Shown one piece after another: positions 1 through 8,519 of a stretch of DNA of 64,000 nucleotides; positions within the stretch are counted from its first letter, which is position 1; every line of letters begins with the position of its first letter. The translations under genes were made by a program, and so were the position numbers. The DNA is from Arthrobacter jinronghuae (lineage in GTDB: Bacteria > Actinomycetota > Actinomycetes > Actinomycetales > Micrococcaceae), in assembly GCF_025244825.1 (NCBI RefSeq), contig NZ_CP104263.1:2852001-2916000 (forward strand). The letters run 5' to 3'. The notes below the pieces were generated by a model. That model made no database searches. It saw nothing but the letters and a program-made list of their open reading frames with translations, and had not been told where the DNA came from.

Positions 1-1737
1 AGCTTCTTCGGGGGCAGCCGCAGGCTTCTTCTTGAGGCTGACGGTTGCCGCCATTGAAGCCGCGGATTCGGATGCCGGGGCGGGAGATGACGGGACCGGT
101 GGTGCCGGTTGTGCCGGTTGTGCCGGCACGGGCACAGGCTTGTTGCCCTGTGCCGCAGCCGGTGCCTGCGGATCGGAAGCCCCTGTTCGTACAGTTCCCG
201 CCTCCGGGCGGGAACGCTCGTCGACGTCCCGGTCCAAAGGCAGCCCGGTGCTCTTGGCGGCCACCTGCAACAGGGCTGCTGCACCGTACATGGGGCGGCG
301 TGCCAGGACCCCTGCCGTCTGGACCGCAACCTGCACCGCGAAAGCGAGCAGCGTCAGCTGGGTGCTGTCCGTAACGGAATAGAACAGGGACGTAAGTCCC
401 ACGGTGCCGGCCGCCCGCAGCCCATAGCTGTTGACGAGCTGGTGGCGGGCGGGGCCCTGCCAGAGCATTACGGCGTAGTAGAGGGCGAATGCGAGGAACA
501 GGATCCCCAGCTGCGCCGAGCTTAGCTGGCCGGAGATCTGGACGGAGGCGATGGCCGTAGCCGGAACCAGGTAGCGGTGGGAGCGGACAAATGCATCTAC
601 GTAGAGATTGTTCAGCCAGCCCGGACGCCGGACCGCAGCGAGGCTGATCAGGGTGGCCAGAATGACCGTGAAGAGGAAGTACCAGACGATTCCCCAGCGC
701 AGTGCCGCACCGGAAGCCAGGCCCGAGGACAGCAGGAACGTCAAGGCAAGATAGGTGACTACCCGGCTTTCAATCTTTGCGGCGGCGTACGCAAACGCCG
801 CGGTTCCAACCACCGAGGTGACCAGCCAGGCCGCAGGTCCGTCCGGAAGCACAAAATTGAACAGGGCTAGTCCGACCACGGGGATCAAGGCCAGGCCGGT
901 ACCCGTAAATGCTACGGCTGCCGGCCGAAGGCGGGCGCTTCGGGCATGTATGACCAGTCCCGAGATATAGAACAGGGCCGTGACAGCGACAACTCCGAAG
1001 AAGCGGGCCTCTGCCGGGATGGCCAGCCCGATGAACAGTGCGGCAGCAGCCACCAGCAGGAGGCTGGCGGAGTAGAGCGTGATGTTGATGTTGCGCAGGT
1101 CCCGGCGTCGTTTTTCTTCCTTCAACTCGGCTTCGGTCTTGACCAGCGGAACCGGTCGAGGCGGAACCGGTCGAGGCGGAACCGGTCGAGGCGGAACCGG
1201 AACGTTCCGGTTCGGGGCACCGGGCGCTGGGACGGCAACCGGCGGGTGGCCGCCCGGCACTCCGACAGGAGGCACAGCGGCTGACGGAGCATGGGACTGA
1301 GACGACGGAACCGTGTATGAGGAGACATACGAAGCAGTGGGGGCCGGTGCGGCAGCGGGGGCAGGTGCGGCAGCAGGGGCAGGTGCGGCAGCAGGGGCAG
1401 GTGCGGCAGCAGGGGCCGGTACAGCAGCAGGGGCCGGTACAGCAGCGGGAGCAGGTGCGGCAGCGGGTGCAGCAAGAGCCGGCGTGACGGCAGGAGGCCC
1501 AGCAGGGGCCGGCGCCGCGGCAGGATCCGAAGCGGCGGGAGCAGGTGCCGCGGCGGGTTGCTGGAAGCGCAGTGCTGCGTCGTTGAATCCCGCCCGGTAA
1601 CCGTCTTCGTAGATTTGGGCCGGCGGCGGCAGCGGCCTGCCCTGGCTGTCCACGGGGCGGGCGGCTTTTTTACCTGCCGACCGCCCTATGGCGAAACTGG
1701 CAGCGGCTGCTGCCAGGAAAAAAAGAAAGACCCCCAT
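1..1737 (-). CDS. Large multi-spanning membrane protein with Pro/Ala repeats (3' end outside window)
   Basis: The reading frame opens at ATG 1737 and stays open to the window edge, giving 579 visible codons with no stop. It starts with a short hydrophobic segment (MGVFLFFLAAAASFAIG) that could be a signal anchor. Residues about 50-200 are Ala/Pro-rich, with an APAAAP-type repeat (about 89-132) and PVPPR repeats (about 180-197). A charged stretch (KEEKRRRD) leads into a polytopic domain of many hydrophobic segments (about 210-480). The visible C-terminal part is again Pro/Ala/Gln-rich. I do not recognise the family; a DUF2339-like envelope protein is only a guess. The gene is divergent from the cluster starting at 2125. 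Confidence 0.75.
   Translation of the reverse strand, partial: MGVFLFFLAAAAASFAIGRSAGKKAARPVDSQGRPLPPPAQIYEDGYRAGFNDAALRFQQPAAAPAPAASDPAAAPAPAGPPAVTPALAAPAAAPAPAAVPAPAAVPAPAAAPAPAAAPAPAAAPAPAAAPAPTASYVSSYTVPSSQSHAPSAAVPPVGVPGGHPPVAVPAPGAPNRNVPVPPRPVPPRPVPPRPVPLVKTEAELKEEKRRRDLRNINITLYSASLLLVAAAALFIGLAIPAEARFFGVVAVTALFYISGLVIHARSARLRPAAVAFTGTGLALIPVVGLALFNFVLPDGPAAWLVTSVVGTAAFAYAAAKIESRVVTYLALTFLLSSGLASGAALRWGIVWYFLFTVILATLISLAAVRRPGWLNNLYVDAFVRSHRYLVPATAIASVQISGQLSSAQLGILFLAFALYYAVMLWQGPARHQLVNSYGLRAAGTVGLTSLFYSVTDSTQLTLLAFAVQVAVQTAGVLARRPMYGAAALLQVAAKSTGLPLDRDVDERSRPEAGTVRTGASDPQAPAAAQGNKPVPVPAQPAQPAPPVPSSPAPASESAASMAATVSLKKKPAAAPEEA
1147..1200. repeat. 15-bp tandem repeat (3 full copies plus a partial one)
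   Basis: The unit cggaaccggtcgagg occurs at 1147-1161, 1162-1176 and 1177-1191, followed by a 9-bp partial copy. The unit is a multiple of three, so read on the minus strand it encodes a repeated PVPPR pentapeptide inside the membrane-protein gene. Copies are exact, so copy number may vary between strains. Confidence 0.9.
1341..1470. repeat. 18-bp imperfect tandem repeat coding for Ala/Pro
   Basis: About seven copies of a unit close to gcaggtgcggcagcaggg run through this stretch. On the minus strand they encode an alternating Ala-Pro tract just after the N-terminal hydrophobic segment of the membrane protein. Such tracts usually act as extended spacers. Confidence 0.85.
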
Positions 1738-2124
1738 GAAACTGCTACCTTCCGGTTCGAGTTCGACTGGAGACCATCCTAGGGTGCTGCAGCTCACATG
1801 CTGGTAACTGTTCGATCCCGGTGGGTACAACATTCCGTGCCGGCCGCACCCAGGCGTCCTGTGCAGGAATAGTGCCTGACTGCCTGCGGGCACAGGGCAG
1901 GCCGCGTGGCGGCGCCCGGTCCGGTCCGGCACCGGCAGGCGGCGCAGCGCCCCCAGCCGACCCGCAGCGGCCCCCAACCGACCCCACAACCTGCCCCCGG
2001 CGGAAATGTGCCCCGCCTGCCGATCTGCCGCAAAGGCTGTTCCAGCCCGGATAACAAACTGGTAGCGTCGGCGCACTAGGGGTCAGGGGGAAGGCGCCAC
2101 ACGAACGGAAAGGGCCTTGCGGCC
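1738..2124. other. Divergent intergenic region, no gene seen
   Basis: This 387-bp gap separates the minus-strand membrane-protein gene from the plus-strand cluster and should hold both promoters. I see no convincing -35/-10 pair. From roughly 1937 to 1998 the plus strand is dominated by cytosine with few guanines, unlike its surroundings. The short open frames here lack ribosome-binding sites and coding character. Confidence 0.5.
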
Positions 2125-5100
2125 ATGTATCTTTCGGTCCTTGGAACGCACTCCGGCATCACCGGTTCGGTGCAGGTTCCCAACTCCAAATACCACGCCC
2201 ACCGGGCGCTGATACTGGCTTCCCTCGCTCCGGGGACCAGCCGCATTTCCGGTCTGACCGATGCCCGCCATGTGCAGTACACGGTGGCCGCGCTACGCCA
2301 GCTCGGTACTGCGATAGACGTGCAGGATGACACCTTTATTGTCCACGGCGGCCCGTACCGCCCACGGCGTGCCGTTGTCTCCGCCGGCAGCTCCGGAACC
2401 ACGCTGTACTTCATGGCCGGACTCGCCTCGCTGGGGACACGCGACGTCGTCGTCACCGGGCAGAAATACTTCCAGCGCCGCCCCATCGGTGCCTTGTTGG
2501 CTGCCCTCCGCGAGATGGGTGTGGACATCGCCTCGAACGGCGGCTGCCCTCCCCTGCAGGTTGCCCACGGACGGCCGCGCGGCGGCGAAGTCCATATCTC
2601 CGGGACCCTCTCACAGTGGATTTCCGGCCTGCTCCTGCTGGCACCGTTTGCCCGTTCCGAAACGACGGTGCTGGTGGACGGCCCGCAGAATGAAACCAGC
2701 TATGTGGAACTGACCCTCGCCATGATGGCCCGCTTCGGATTGCAGGTGGAGGCCTCCGAGGACCTCAGGCGCTTCCGCATCCCGGCGGACCAGCAGGCCG
2801 TCCCCGCGGACCTGCGGCTGCCACCGGATATCGGGTCGGCTGCCTTCGGACTCGCGGCGGCGGCCCTTCATCCGGCAGATATTTCCCTGACCGGGCTGAG
2901 CGCCACCTCCTCGTCCGGATCCGACCATCCCGAGGCTGACTTCCTGGACCTTGCGGCGCAGATGGGGGTGCCCATGGACTACGACCAGGCAGCCGACGCG
3001 GTGAGGGTCCGCCATCAGGGCCTGGACCTGCAACCCGTCGACGTCGACTGCCGGCGCGTGCCGGACATGCTTCCGGTGCTGTCTGTGATGGCATGCCTCG
3101 CCGCGGGCCGGAGCGTTTTCCGCAACATCGACCACGTACGGATGAAGGAGTCCGATCGGGTGGCCGCCATGCTGCAGCTGAACTCAATGGGCGCGGACCT
3201 CACCGTGGAGGGCTCTACCTTGACGATCCGCGGAGTCGGCAGCCTGGGCGGCGCGGATCTCTCCTCCTTTAATGACCACCGGGTCCTGATGTCCCTGGCC
3301 GTGGCGGCTTCCGCCGCAGAAGGACGCAGTACGCTCACTTATCCAAACGCCTACCGCATTTCCTACCCCGAATATCTGGCGGCCATGACCACTTTCGGGC
3401 TGCACATGAAGGTCGAAGACGGCGTGCTCCAGCGTCCCCGCCCCAGCCGGCCGGCCCGAACCGCACGCGGAAGCCGCCCCCGGAGCATTTACGGACCGGC
3501 CGCAGTAGAGGCGGCAGCGGCCGTCACCGGTCCGGACTGGGTACGGCGCTGGGCTGCGGAACGTCCCAATGAAACAGCGGTGGTCGACGGCGGCCCGCGG
3601 ATATCGGGGCACCTCACCTGGTCCGAGCTCGACACGCAGGCCCACCGCGTCGCCGCAGCACTGCTGGAGCTGGGGGTGCGGCCGGGTGACCGGGTGGCTT
3701 TCCAACTCCCCAACCGAAGCGAGTTCGTTGTCCTCACCGTGGCTGTCCTGCGCCTGGGCGCCGTCGCCGCGCCCGTGATGCCGATCTTCCGGGAGCGGGA
3801 GGTCGCGCTGGTACTGGACCGGGCCGGTGCCCGCGTCTTCGTTGCCGTGGAGGAGTTCCGCGGACGCCATCCGGCGGAGGAACTGGCCGGGCTGCTGCAG
3901 CGCGCGGACCGAACCGATGCGGTGCCCGCCCCCAAGGTGGCGGATGTTCTGGTGCTGCGGAATGCCGAGTCGCCGCGCCCCCTCCCCTCTGTAGCCGGCG
4001 GCCCGCGGTTCCACGACTGGGACGCCGTGCTGAACCGCGTGCACCCCGCGGCTGTGCTCCCTCCCGGTGCTGCGCCAACCGTCGGGGACCCTGCACAGTT
4101 GCTTTTCACGTCCGGCACCTCCGGGGAACCCAAGGGGGTGGTGCACCGTCATGGGGCGCTTAGCCGCGCTGCGGCCATGGAGGCGGCGCATCTGGGCCTC
4201 ACCAGCGATGACGCCGTCTTCATCCCCTCACCCCTGGCCCACCAGACCGGTTTCCTGTACGGAATGTGGCTCTCGTTCGTACTCGGCTGCCCGCAGATCC
4301 TGCAGCCGGTGTGGGACGCGGAACGGGCCGTGAAACTCATGCGGGGGTGGCGTGCCACCTTCGTCCAGGCTGCCACCCCGTTCCTCACCGACCTGGTTGC
4401 CGCCGTGGACGCGGGAACCGCAGCTCCGCCCAGCCTGCGCATCTTCGTCGCGACAGGTGCCGCCGTCCCCCGGCACCTCGCCGAGCGTGCCACACGTGTT
4501 CTGGGTGCGGGCATCTGCGGTGCGTTTGGAACCACTGAAACCTGTCTGGCCACCCTGGCGTCACCCGGGGATGAACCGGTAAAGGTGTGGGGCACCGACG
4601 GGCGGGCGTTGGAGGGGGTGCGGACCCGGATTGTCGACGACGACGGCCGCCTCCTGCCGCCCGGCGTCGAGGGCAACTTCGAGCTTCTCAGTCCCACCGT
4701 CTTTGACGGGTACCTTGACCGTCCGGACCTGACCAAGGAAGCCTTGACCGAAGACGGCTGGTACCGCACGGGAGACACCGCCATCCTTGATGATGCCGGG
4801 TACCTGCGCATCACCGGACGGGTTCGCGACATCATCAACCGCGGAGGGGAGAAAATCCCGGTGGCCGAGATCGAGCAGCTCCTCTACCGCCATCCCGCCG
4901 TGCGGGATGTTGCCCTGGCGGCCATGCCCGATGATCGGCTGGGCGAGCGGGCCTGCGCCTTTGTAGTCCCCGTGGAGGGGTCGCGCCTGCAGCTGGCGGA
5001 TCTCACCGGGTTCCTCGACCGGCACAGCGTCTCCAGGCATTACTGGCCTGAACGCCTCGAGCTGGTCGACGCACTCCCCCGCAATGCCGTGGGCAAAGTG

Positions 5101-5190
5101 CAGAAGTTCCTGCTGCGGGACACGGCCCGCAGCTTCGCCGCCGGCGGCGGACCGCCCGAACCCGGAACACCGGATTGGAGCAGCCAGTGA
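2125..5190 (+). CDS. EPSP-synthase-like / acyl-CoA ligase fusion (AnsJ-AnsK or PlmJK type)
   Basis: A 1021-residue two-domain protein. Residues 1-430 are a complete EPSP-synthase (AroA) fold: K22, R27, GTT 91-93, R119, Q164, D314, K341-E342-x-x-R345 and N383-D-H-R386 match E. coli catalytic or ligand positions. By eye, however, S23 is Y23, N94 is S89, R100 is Y95, S169 is L162, S197 is E190, N336 is H337 and K411 is I412 (next to R411). Several of these contact the shikimate-3-phosphate phosphate or PEP, so ordinary AroA activity is doubtful. After an Arg/Pro-rich linker (about 437-462), residues 465-1021 are an ANL-superfamily ligase with the P-loop FTSGTSGEPKG (about 659), FGTTE (about 801), YRTGD, and the A10 lysine in NAVGKVQK (about 990). 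It overlaps the next gene (GTGA). The layout matches the fused PlmJK protein of cyclohexanecarboxyl-CoA biosynthesis, so a ring dehydration plus CoA activation is inferred. Confidence 0.85.
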   Translation: MYLSVLGTHSGITGSVQVPNSKYHAHRALILASLAPGTSRISGLTDARHVQYTVAALRQLGTAIDVQDDTFIVHGGPYRPRRAVVSAGSSGTTLYFMAGLASLGTRDVVVTGQKYFQRRPIGALLAALREMGVDIASNGGCPPLQVAHGRPRGGEVHISGTLSQWISGLLLLAPFARSETTVLVDGPQNETSYVELTLAMMARFGLQVEASEDLRRFRIPADQQAVPADLRLPPDIGSAAFGLAAAALHPADISLTGLSATSSSGSDHPEADFLDLAAQMGVPMDYDQAADAVRVRHQGLDLQPVDVDCRRVPDMLPVLSVMACLAAGRSVFRNIDHVRMKESDRVAAMLQLNSMGADLTVEGSTLTIRGVGSLGGADLSSFNDHRVLMSLAVAASAAEGRSTLTYPNAYRISYPEYLAAMTTFGLHMKVEDGVLQRPRPSRPARTARGSRPRSIYGPAAVEAAAAVTGPDWVRRWAAERPNETAVVDGGPRISGHLTWSELDTQAHRVAAALLELGVRPGDRVAFQLPNRSEFVVLTVAVLRLGAVAAPVMPIFREREVALVLDRAGARVFVAVEEFRGRHPAEELAGLLQRADRTDAVPAPKVADVLVLRNAESPRPLPSVAGGPRFHDWDAVLNRVHPAAVLPPGAAPTVGDPAQLLFTSGTSGEPKGVVHRHGALSRAAAMEAAHLGLTSDDAVFIPSPLAHQTGFLYGMWLSFVLGCPQILQPVWDAERAVKLMRGWRATFVQAATPFLTDLVAAVDAGTAAPPSLRIFVATGAAVPRHLAERATRVLGAGICGAFGTTETCLATLASPGDEPVKVWGTDGRALEGVRTRIVDDDGRLLPPGVEGNFELLSPTVFDGYLDRPDLTKEALTEDGWYRTGDTAILDDAGYLRITGRVRDIINRGGEKIPVAEIEQLLYRHPAVRDVALAAMPDDRLGERACAFVVPVEGSRLQLADLTGFLDRHSVSRHYWPERLELVDALPRNAVGKVQKFLLRDTARSFAAGGGPPEPGTPDWSSQ

Positions 5191-6425
5191 GTACTGCAGC
5201 CATCGCAGCCGACGGACGGGGCAGCAGTATCCCGGACCCGGAATACAGAGACCTGCTCGCGTCCGTTACCGAGTGGGTCGAGGGCCCCGGCGAGGAATGG
5301 GCCGACCGCATCGAAACCGGCGGCACCGTGCCCGACGCCCTGTGGAAGGAGCTCCGCGAGGCCGGCTTCCTTTCGCTGGCGGCACCGGCGGAACTCGGCG
5401 GCCGGGGGCTGAGCTTTGTCCAGTGGATGGGCCTGATGGAAGTCTTCTCCCGTTCACACGCCTCGGTCCGCATGATCGTGCACGTGGTCAACGGCACCTG
5501 GCGTGCCATGAATCCGCATGCCGACGAGGTGCAGCGAAGGAAGTTCGTCCTTCCGTCCGTGGCAGGAGACCTGGTTGTTGCTTTCACCCTGACGGAACCC
5601 GGCAACGGCACGGGAGCGGACATCACCTCGAGTGTCCGGCGGGTCGGTGACACCTATTACCTCACCGGCCGCAAGCACCTGATCACTTTCGGTGTGCGCT
5701 GCGACTACTGGCTGCTTTTTGCCCGGTTGGAAGGCACCTCCGGCAGTGCAGGAACGGTGGCGCTGCTGGTGGACCGGCATGCGCCCGGCGTCGAAGTGGA
5801 AGACACCTCGCAGACCATGGGGGTCCGCGGCACCGACCATGCCTCCCTGGCTTTCCGAGATACTCCCGTCCCCGTTGCCGACCGCCTCGGAGCGGAGGGA
5901 GATGGACTCTCCATTGCCCTCGGCGGCTTCCTCACCCCCAGCCGGATCTCCGTGGCGATGAGCTGCGTCGGGCTGGCCCAACGCGCCCAGCAGCTCGCAG
6001 TCGACCATGCCCTGGAGCGCACCACCTTCGGGAAACCGCTCGCCGCGCGGCAGGCCATCGCCTTTGCCCTGGCGGAAAACGCCGCCGATATCGAGGCGGC
6101 CCGCGCCTTGACCCTCCATGCAGCCTCGGCTTGGCAGGACGGTGTTCCCGATGCCGGTTCCCTGTCCTCCATGGCCAAGCTGACCGCAGTGGACATGCTC
6201 ACCCGGGTAACGGACAAGGCCCTGCAGGTCCACGGCGGCATCGGGTACTGGAAGACCGCACCCATCGAACGGGTGTACCGCGACGCGCGGGCGCAGCGCT
6301 TCGAAGAAGGGACCAATGAAATCCAGAAAACGGTGATTGCCCGCGGTATCCTGCGCCAGGCCCAGGGCCCGCGGGCCGACGCCGCCCCGGCCGATCCGTC
6401 TGCGGCATCCGCCGCCCGCCTCTGA
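5187..6425 (+). CDS. Acyl-CoA dehydrogenase (AnsL/PlmL-like)
   Basis: A 412-residue FAD-dependent acyl-CoA dehydrogenase. The start is GTG 5187, overlapping the fusion gene's TGA, with GGAG at 5177-5180; a TTG at 5175 lies inside that ribosome site and is less likely. Family motifs are visible: FTLTEPGNGTGAD in the middle domain, RTTFGKPLAARQAIAF, and the C-terminal VHGGIGYWKTAPIER followed by FEEGTNEIQ, where E374 is the expected catalytic base (E376 in medium-chain ACAD). In cyclohexanecarboxyl-CoA pathways an ACAD-like protein sits between the ligase and the dienoyl-CoA reductase, acting on ring acyl-CoA intermediates. Substrate is inferred only from context. Confidence 0.9.
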   Translation: MSTAAIAADGRGSSIPDPEYRDLLASVTEWVEGPGEEWADRIETGGTVPDALWKELREAGFLSLAAPAELGGRGLSFVQWMGLMEVFSRSHASVRMIVHVVNGTWRAMNPHADEVQRRKFVLPSVAGDLVVAFTLTEPGNGTGADITSSVRRVGDTYYLTGRKHLITFGVRCDYWLLFARLEGTSGSAGTVALLVDRHAPGVEVEDTSQTMGVRGTDHASLAFRDTPVPVADRLGAEGDGLSIALGGFLTPSRISVAMSCVGLAQRAQQLAVDHALERTTFGKPLAARQAIAFALAENAADIEAARALTLHAASAWQDGVPDAGSLSSMAKLTAVDMLTRVTDKALQVHGGIGYWKTAPIERVYRDARAQRFEEGTNEIQKTVIARGILRQAQGPRADAAPADPSAASAARL

Positions 6426-6432
6426 CACCGAC

Positions 6433-8445
6433 ATGCTTGACCGGGTCTTCTCCCCCGTTTCCCTCGGGCGGCTGAAGCTGGACCACCGGATCATCATGGG
6501 GTCAATGCACCTGAACCGGGAGGATGACCCACGTGCCCTGGCCGCGTTCTACGGCGAACGGGCGGCCGCCGGCGCCGGGCTGATCGTCACGGGGGGCGCG
6601 GCAGTGAACCGCGCCGGCGCCGGCGGGCCCAACTACCTGCTGATCAATGAGCCCGAAGCCGCCGCCCGGGTCTCCCCGATGCTCGATGGGGTGCATGATG
6701 CGGGCGGCAGGCTCGCCCTTCAGTTGTTCCACGCGGGACGCTACGCCCGGGAAAGCACGTACGGGCTGCGTCCTGCCGCGCCGTCGGAGGTGTATTCCGA
6801 CTTTTCACGCGCTCTGCCCCGCGCGCTCACGCCGGGGCAGATCGAGGACACGCTTGCCGACTTCGCTGCGGGTGCCGCTGCCGCCCGCACCCTGGGCTTC
6901 GATGCGGTGGAGATCATGGGGTCCGAAGGTTACCTGATCAACCAGTTCGCCTCGCCCCTGACCAACCTGCGCCAGGACCGTTGGGGCGGGGATCCGCACC
7001 GCAGGCAGGCTTTTCCACTGGCGGTGCTGCAGGCGGTCCGGGACGCAGTTGGGCCCGGCTATCCGGTCATCTACCGGACATCGGGTGCCGACTTCGTCGC
7101 CGGATCGAGCTCCCGGGAAGAATCTGCAGCCCTGGCGGTGGCACTGGCCCGGGAGGGGGCCGATGCGGTCAACATCGGCATCGGGTGGCACGAGTCAGGG
7201 GTGCCGTCCGTGCAGGGCCTGGTTCCGCACGGCCGCTGGATGGAAGTTGCAGGGGGGATCCGCACGGCCCTGACGGCTGCGGGAGTGCCCGTTCCGGTCA
7301 TCGGCAGCAACCGGATCAACTCGCTGGAGCTTGCGGAGCGTGCCCTTGCCGCCGGACACGCGGACCTGGTTTCAATGGCCCGCCCTTTCCTCGCCGACCC
7401 GGCAATCGTGGACAAGACCCGGCGCGGCGAGTCGAACCTCGTCAACACCTGCATCGCCTGCAACGAGGCCTGCATCGACCGTTCCCTGGGAGCCGAACCT
7501 GTCTCCTGCCTGGTCAACCCGCGGGCCGGCCGCGAAACAGAATTTCCGCTTCCGCTACGGCCGCCCCGGCGACGGGGCGGTGCCCCCGTCCGGGTCGCCG
7601 TAGTGGGAGCCGGTCCGGCGGGGATGCAGGCTGCCGCAACGGTGGCGCAGGCGGGACATCCCGTGGACCTCTATGAGCAGGACAGCTCCATCGGCGGGCA
7701 GTTCCGGCTGGCCGGCAAGGTGCCGGGCAAGGCAGACTTCCTGCAGACCATCCGCTATTTCACCCATGAACTGGCGCGGCTCGGCGTCCGCGTCCTGACG
7801 GGCACCGCCCCCGAGGCCGCGCACTTGGCCCGCTATGCACACGTCCTGCTGGCCACGGGTGTCCGGCCTCGAACCGTCCGTCTGCCGGGCACCGGCCTGC
7901 TCCCCGTGCTGGACTACCGGCAGGCCTTCGCGGACCCGGCCCGGCTGGGCCGACAGGTAGTCATCATCGGTGCCGGCGGCATTGCAGTGGACCTTTCCCG
8001 CCTCCTGGCGGATACCGGGGCGGCCGGCGGGACGGCAGGCGGTTCCAGGGACGTAACCATAATGCGCCGGGGGTCCCGGATCGGTCACGGCATCGGCCCG
8101 TCCACGCGGTGGGCTGTGCTTCAGGAAATCCGCGCTGCCGGTGTCCGGACCCTCGCTGGAACCACGCCGCTGGAAGTGACCCCCCTCGGGCTTCGCGTCC
8201 GGAACGCGGACGGCACGACGGCGGTCCTGCCGGCTGACGCCGTCGTCCTGGCTGCCGGGCAGGTCCCGCACAACCCGCTCCAGTTCCAGCTGGGCGCCCT
8301 CGGCATCCCCTGTACGGTGATCGGCGGTGCCCTGGACGCCTCGGGCCTGAACGCTGTCCGTGCCTTCGAACAGGGGCTGGCGGCCGGCACCACCGTGGCG
8401 CGCTTACTCGAGCCGGCACGAACCGGAGGACGGACTCCGGCTTAA
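6433..8445 (+). CDS. 2,4-dienoyl-CoA reductase-like FMN/FAD/4Fe-4S oxidoreductase (AnsM/PlmM-like)
   Basis: A 670-residue protein with the full FadH architecture. Residues 1 to about 335 form the FMN-binding old-yellow-enzyme barrel, with Y167 (GSEGYLINQF) and H253 (GIGWHESG) matching the acid/base pair of E. coli FadH (Y166, H252). C340, C343, C347 and C359 form the 4Fe-4S motif CIACNEAC...C. A Rossmann motif VVGAGPAGMQAA (about 389-400) opens the FAD/NADPH part. The start is ATG 6433, 7 bases after the dehydrogenase stop; the frame is open upstream but that would overlap the dehydrogenase. It probably reduces a conjugated cyclic dienoyl-CoA made by the cluster rather than an open-chain fatty acid; that last point is inference. 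Confidence 0.88.
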   Translation: MLDRVFSPVSLGRLKLDHRIIMGSMHLNREDDPRALAAFYGERAAAGAGLIVTGGAAVNRAGAGGPNYLLINEPEAAARVSPMLDGVHDAGGRLALQLFHAGRYARESTYGLRPAAPSEVYSDFSRALPRALTPGQIEDTLADFAAGAAAARTLGFDAVEIMGSEGYLINQFASPLTNLRQDRWGGDPHRRQAFPLAVLQAVRDAVGPGYPVIYRTSGADFVAGSSSREESAALAVALAREGADAVNIGIGWHESGVPSVQGLVPHGRWMEVAGGIRTALTAAGVPVPVIGSNRINSLELAERALAAGHADLVSMARPFLADPAIVDKTRRGESNLVNTCIACNEACIDRSLGAEPVSCLVNPRAGRETEFPLPLRPPRRRGGAPVRVAVVGAGPAGMQAAATVAQAGHPVDLYEQDSSIGGQFRLAGKVPGKADFLQTIRYFTHELARLGVRVLTGTAPEAAHLARYAHVLLATGVRPRTVRLPGTGLLPVLDYRQAFADPARLGRQVVIIGAGGIAVDLSRLLADTGAAGGTAGGSRDVTIMRRGSRIGHGIGPSTRWAVLQEIRAAGVRTLAGTTPLEVTPLGLRVRNADGTTAVLPADAVVLAAGQVPHNPLQFQLGALGIPCTVIGGALDASGLNAVRAFEQGLAAGTTVARLLEPARTGGRTPA

Positions 8446-8449
8446 AAGC

Positions 8450-8486
8450 AGCAGGGCCCCGCTGCCATAAGCAACGGGGCCCTGCT
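8450..8486. terminator. Bidirectional terminator between the cluster and tuf
   Basis: A perfect 12-bp stem (agcagggccccg, 8450-8461, with its complement 8475-8486) and a 13-base loop lie between two convergent genes. The A-rich flank on the left gives a weak U-tract for the tuf transcript. Confidence 0.8.
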
Positions 8487-8519
8487 AAGAACCGATGAGG
8501 TTCAGGCTAAACCATCAAA

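Noticed and set aside
1147..1470. Regularly spaced repeats that could suggest a CRISPR array
   Set aside because: The repeats are short, contiguous, in frame and encode Pro/Ala peptides; there are no unique spacers and no cas genes.
5175..5177. TTG start for the acyl-CoA dehydrogenase
   Set aside because: It lies within the likely ribosome-binding site of GTG 5187, which overlaps the upstream stop in the usual way.
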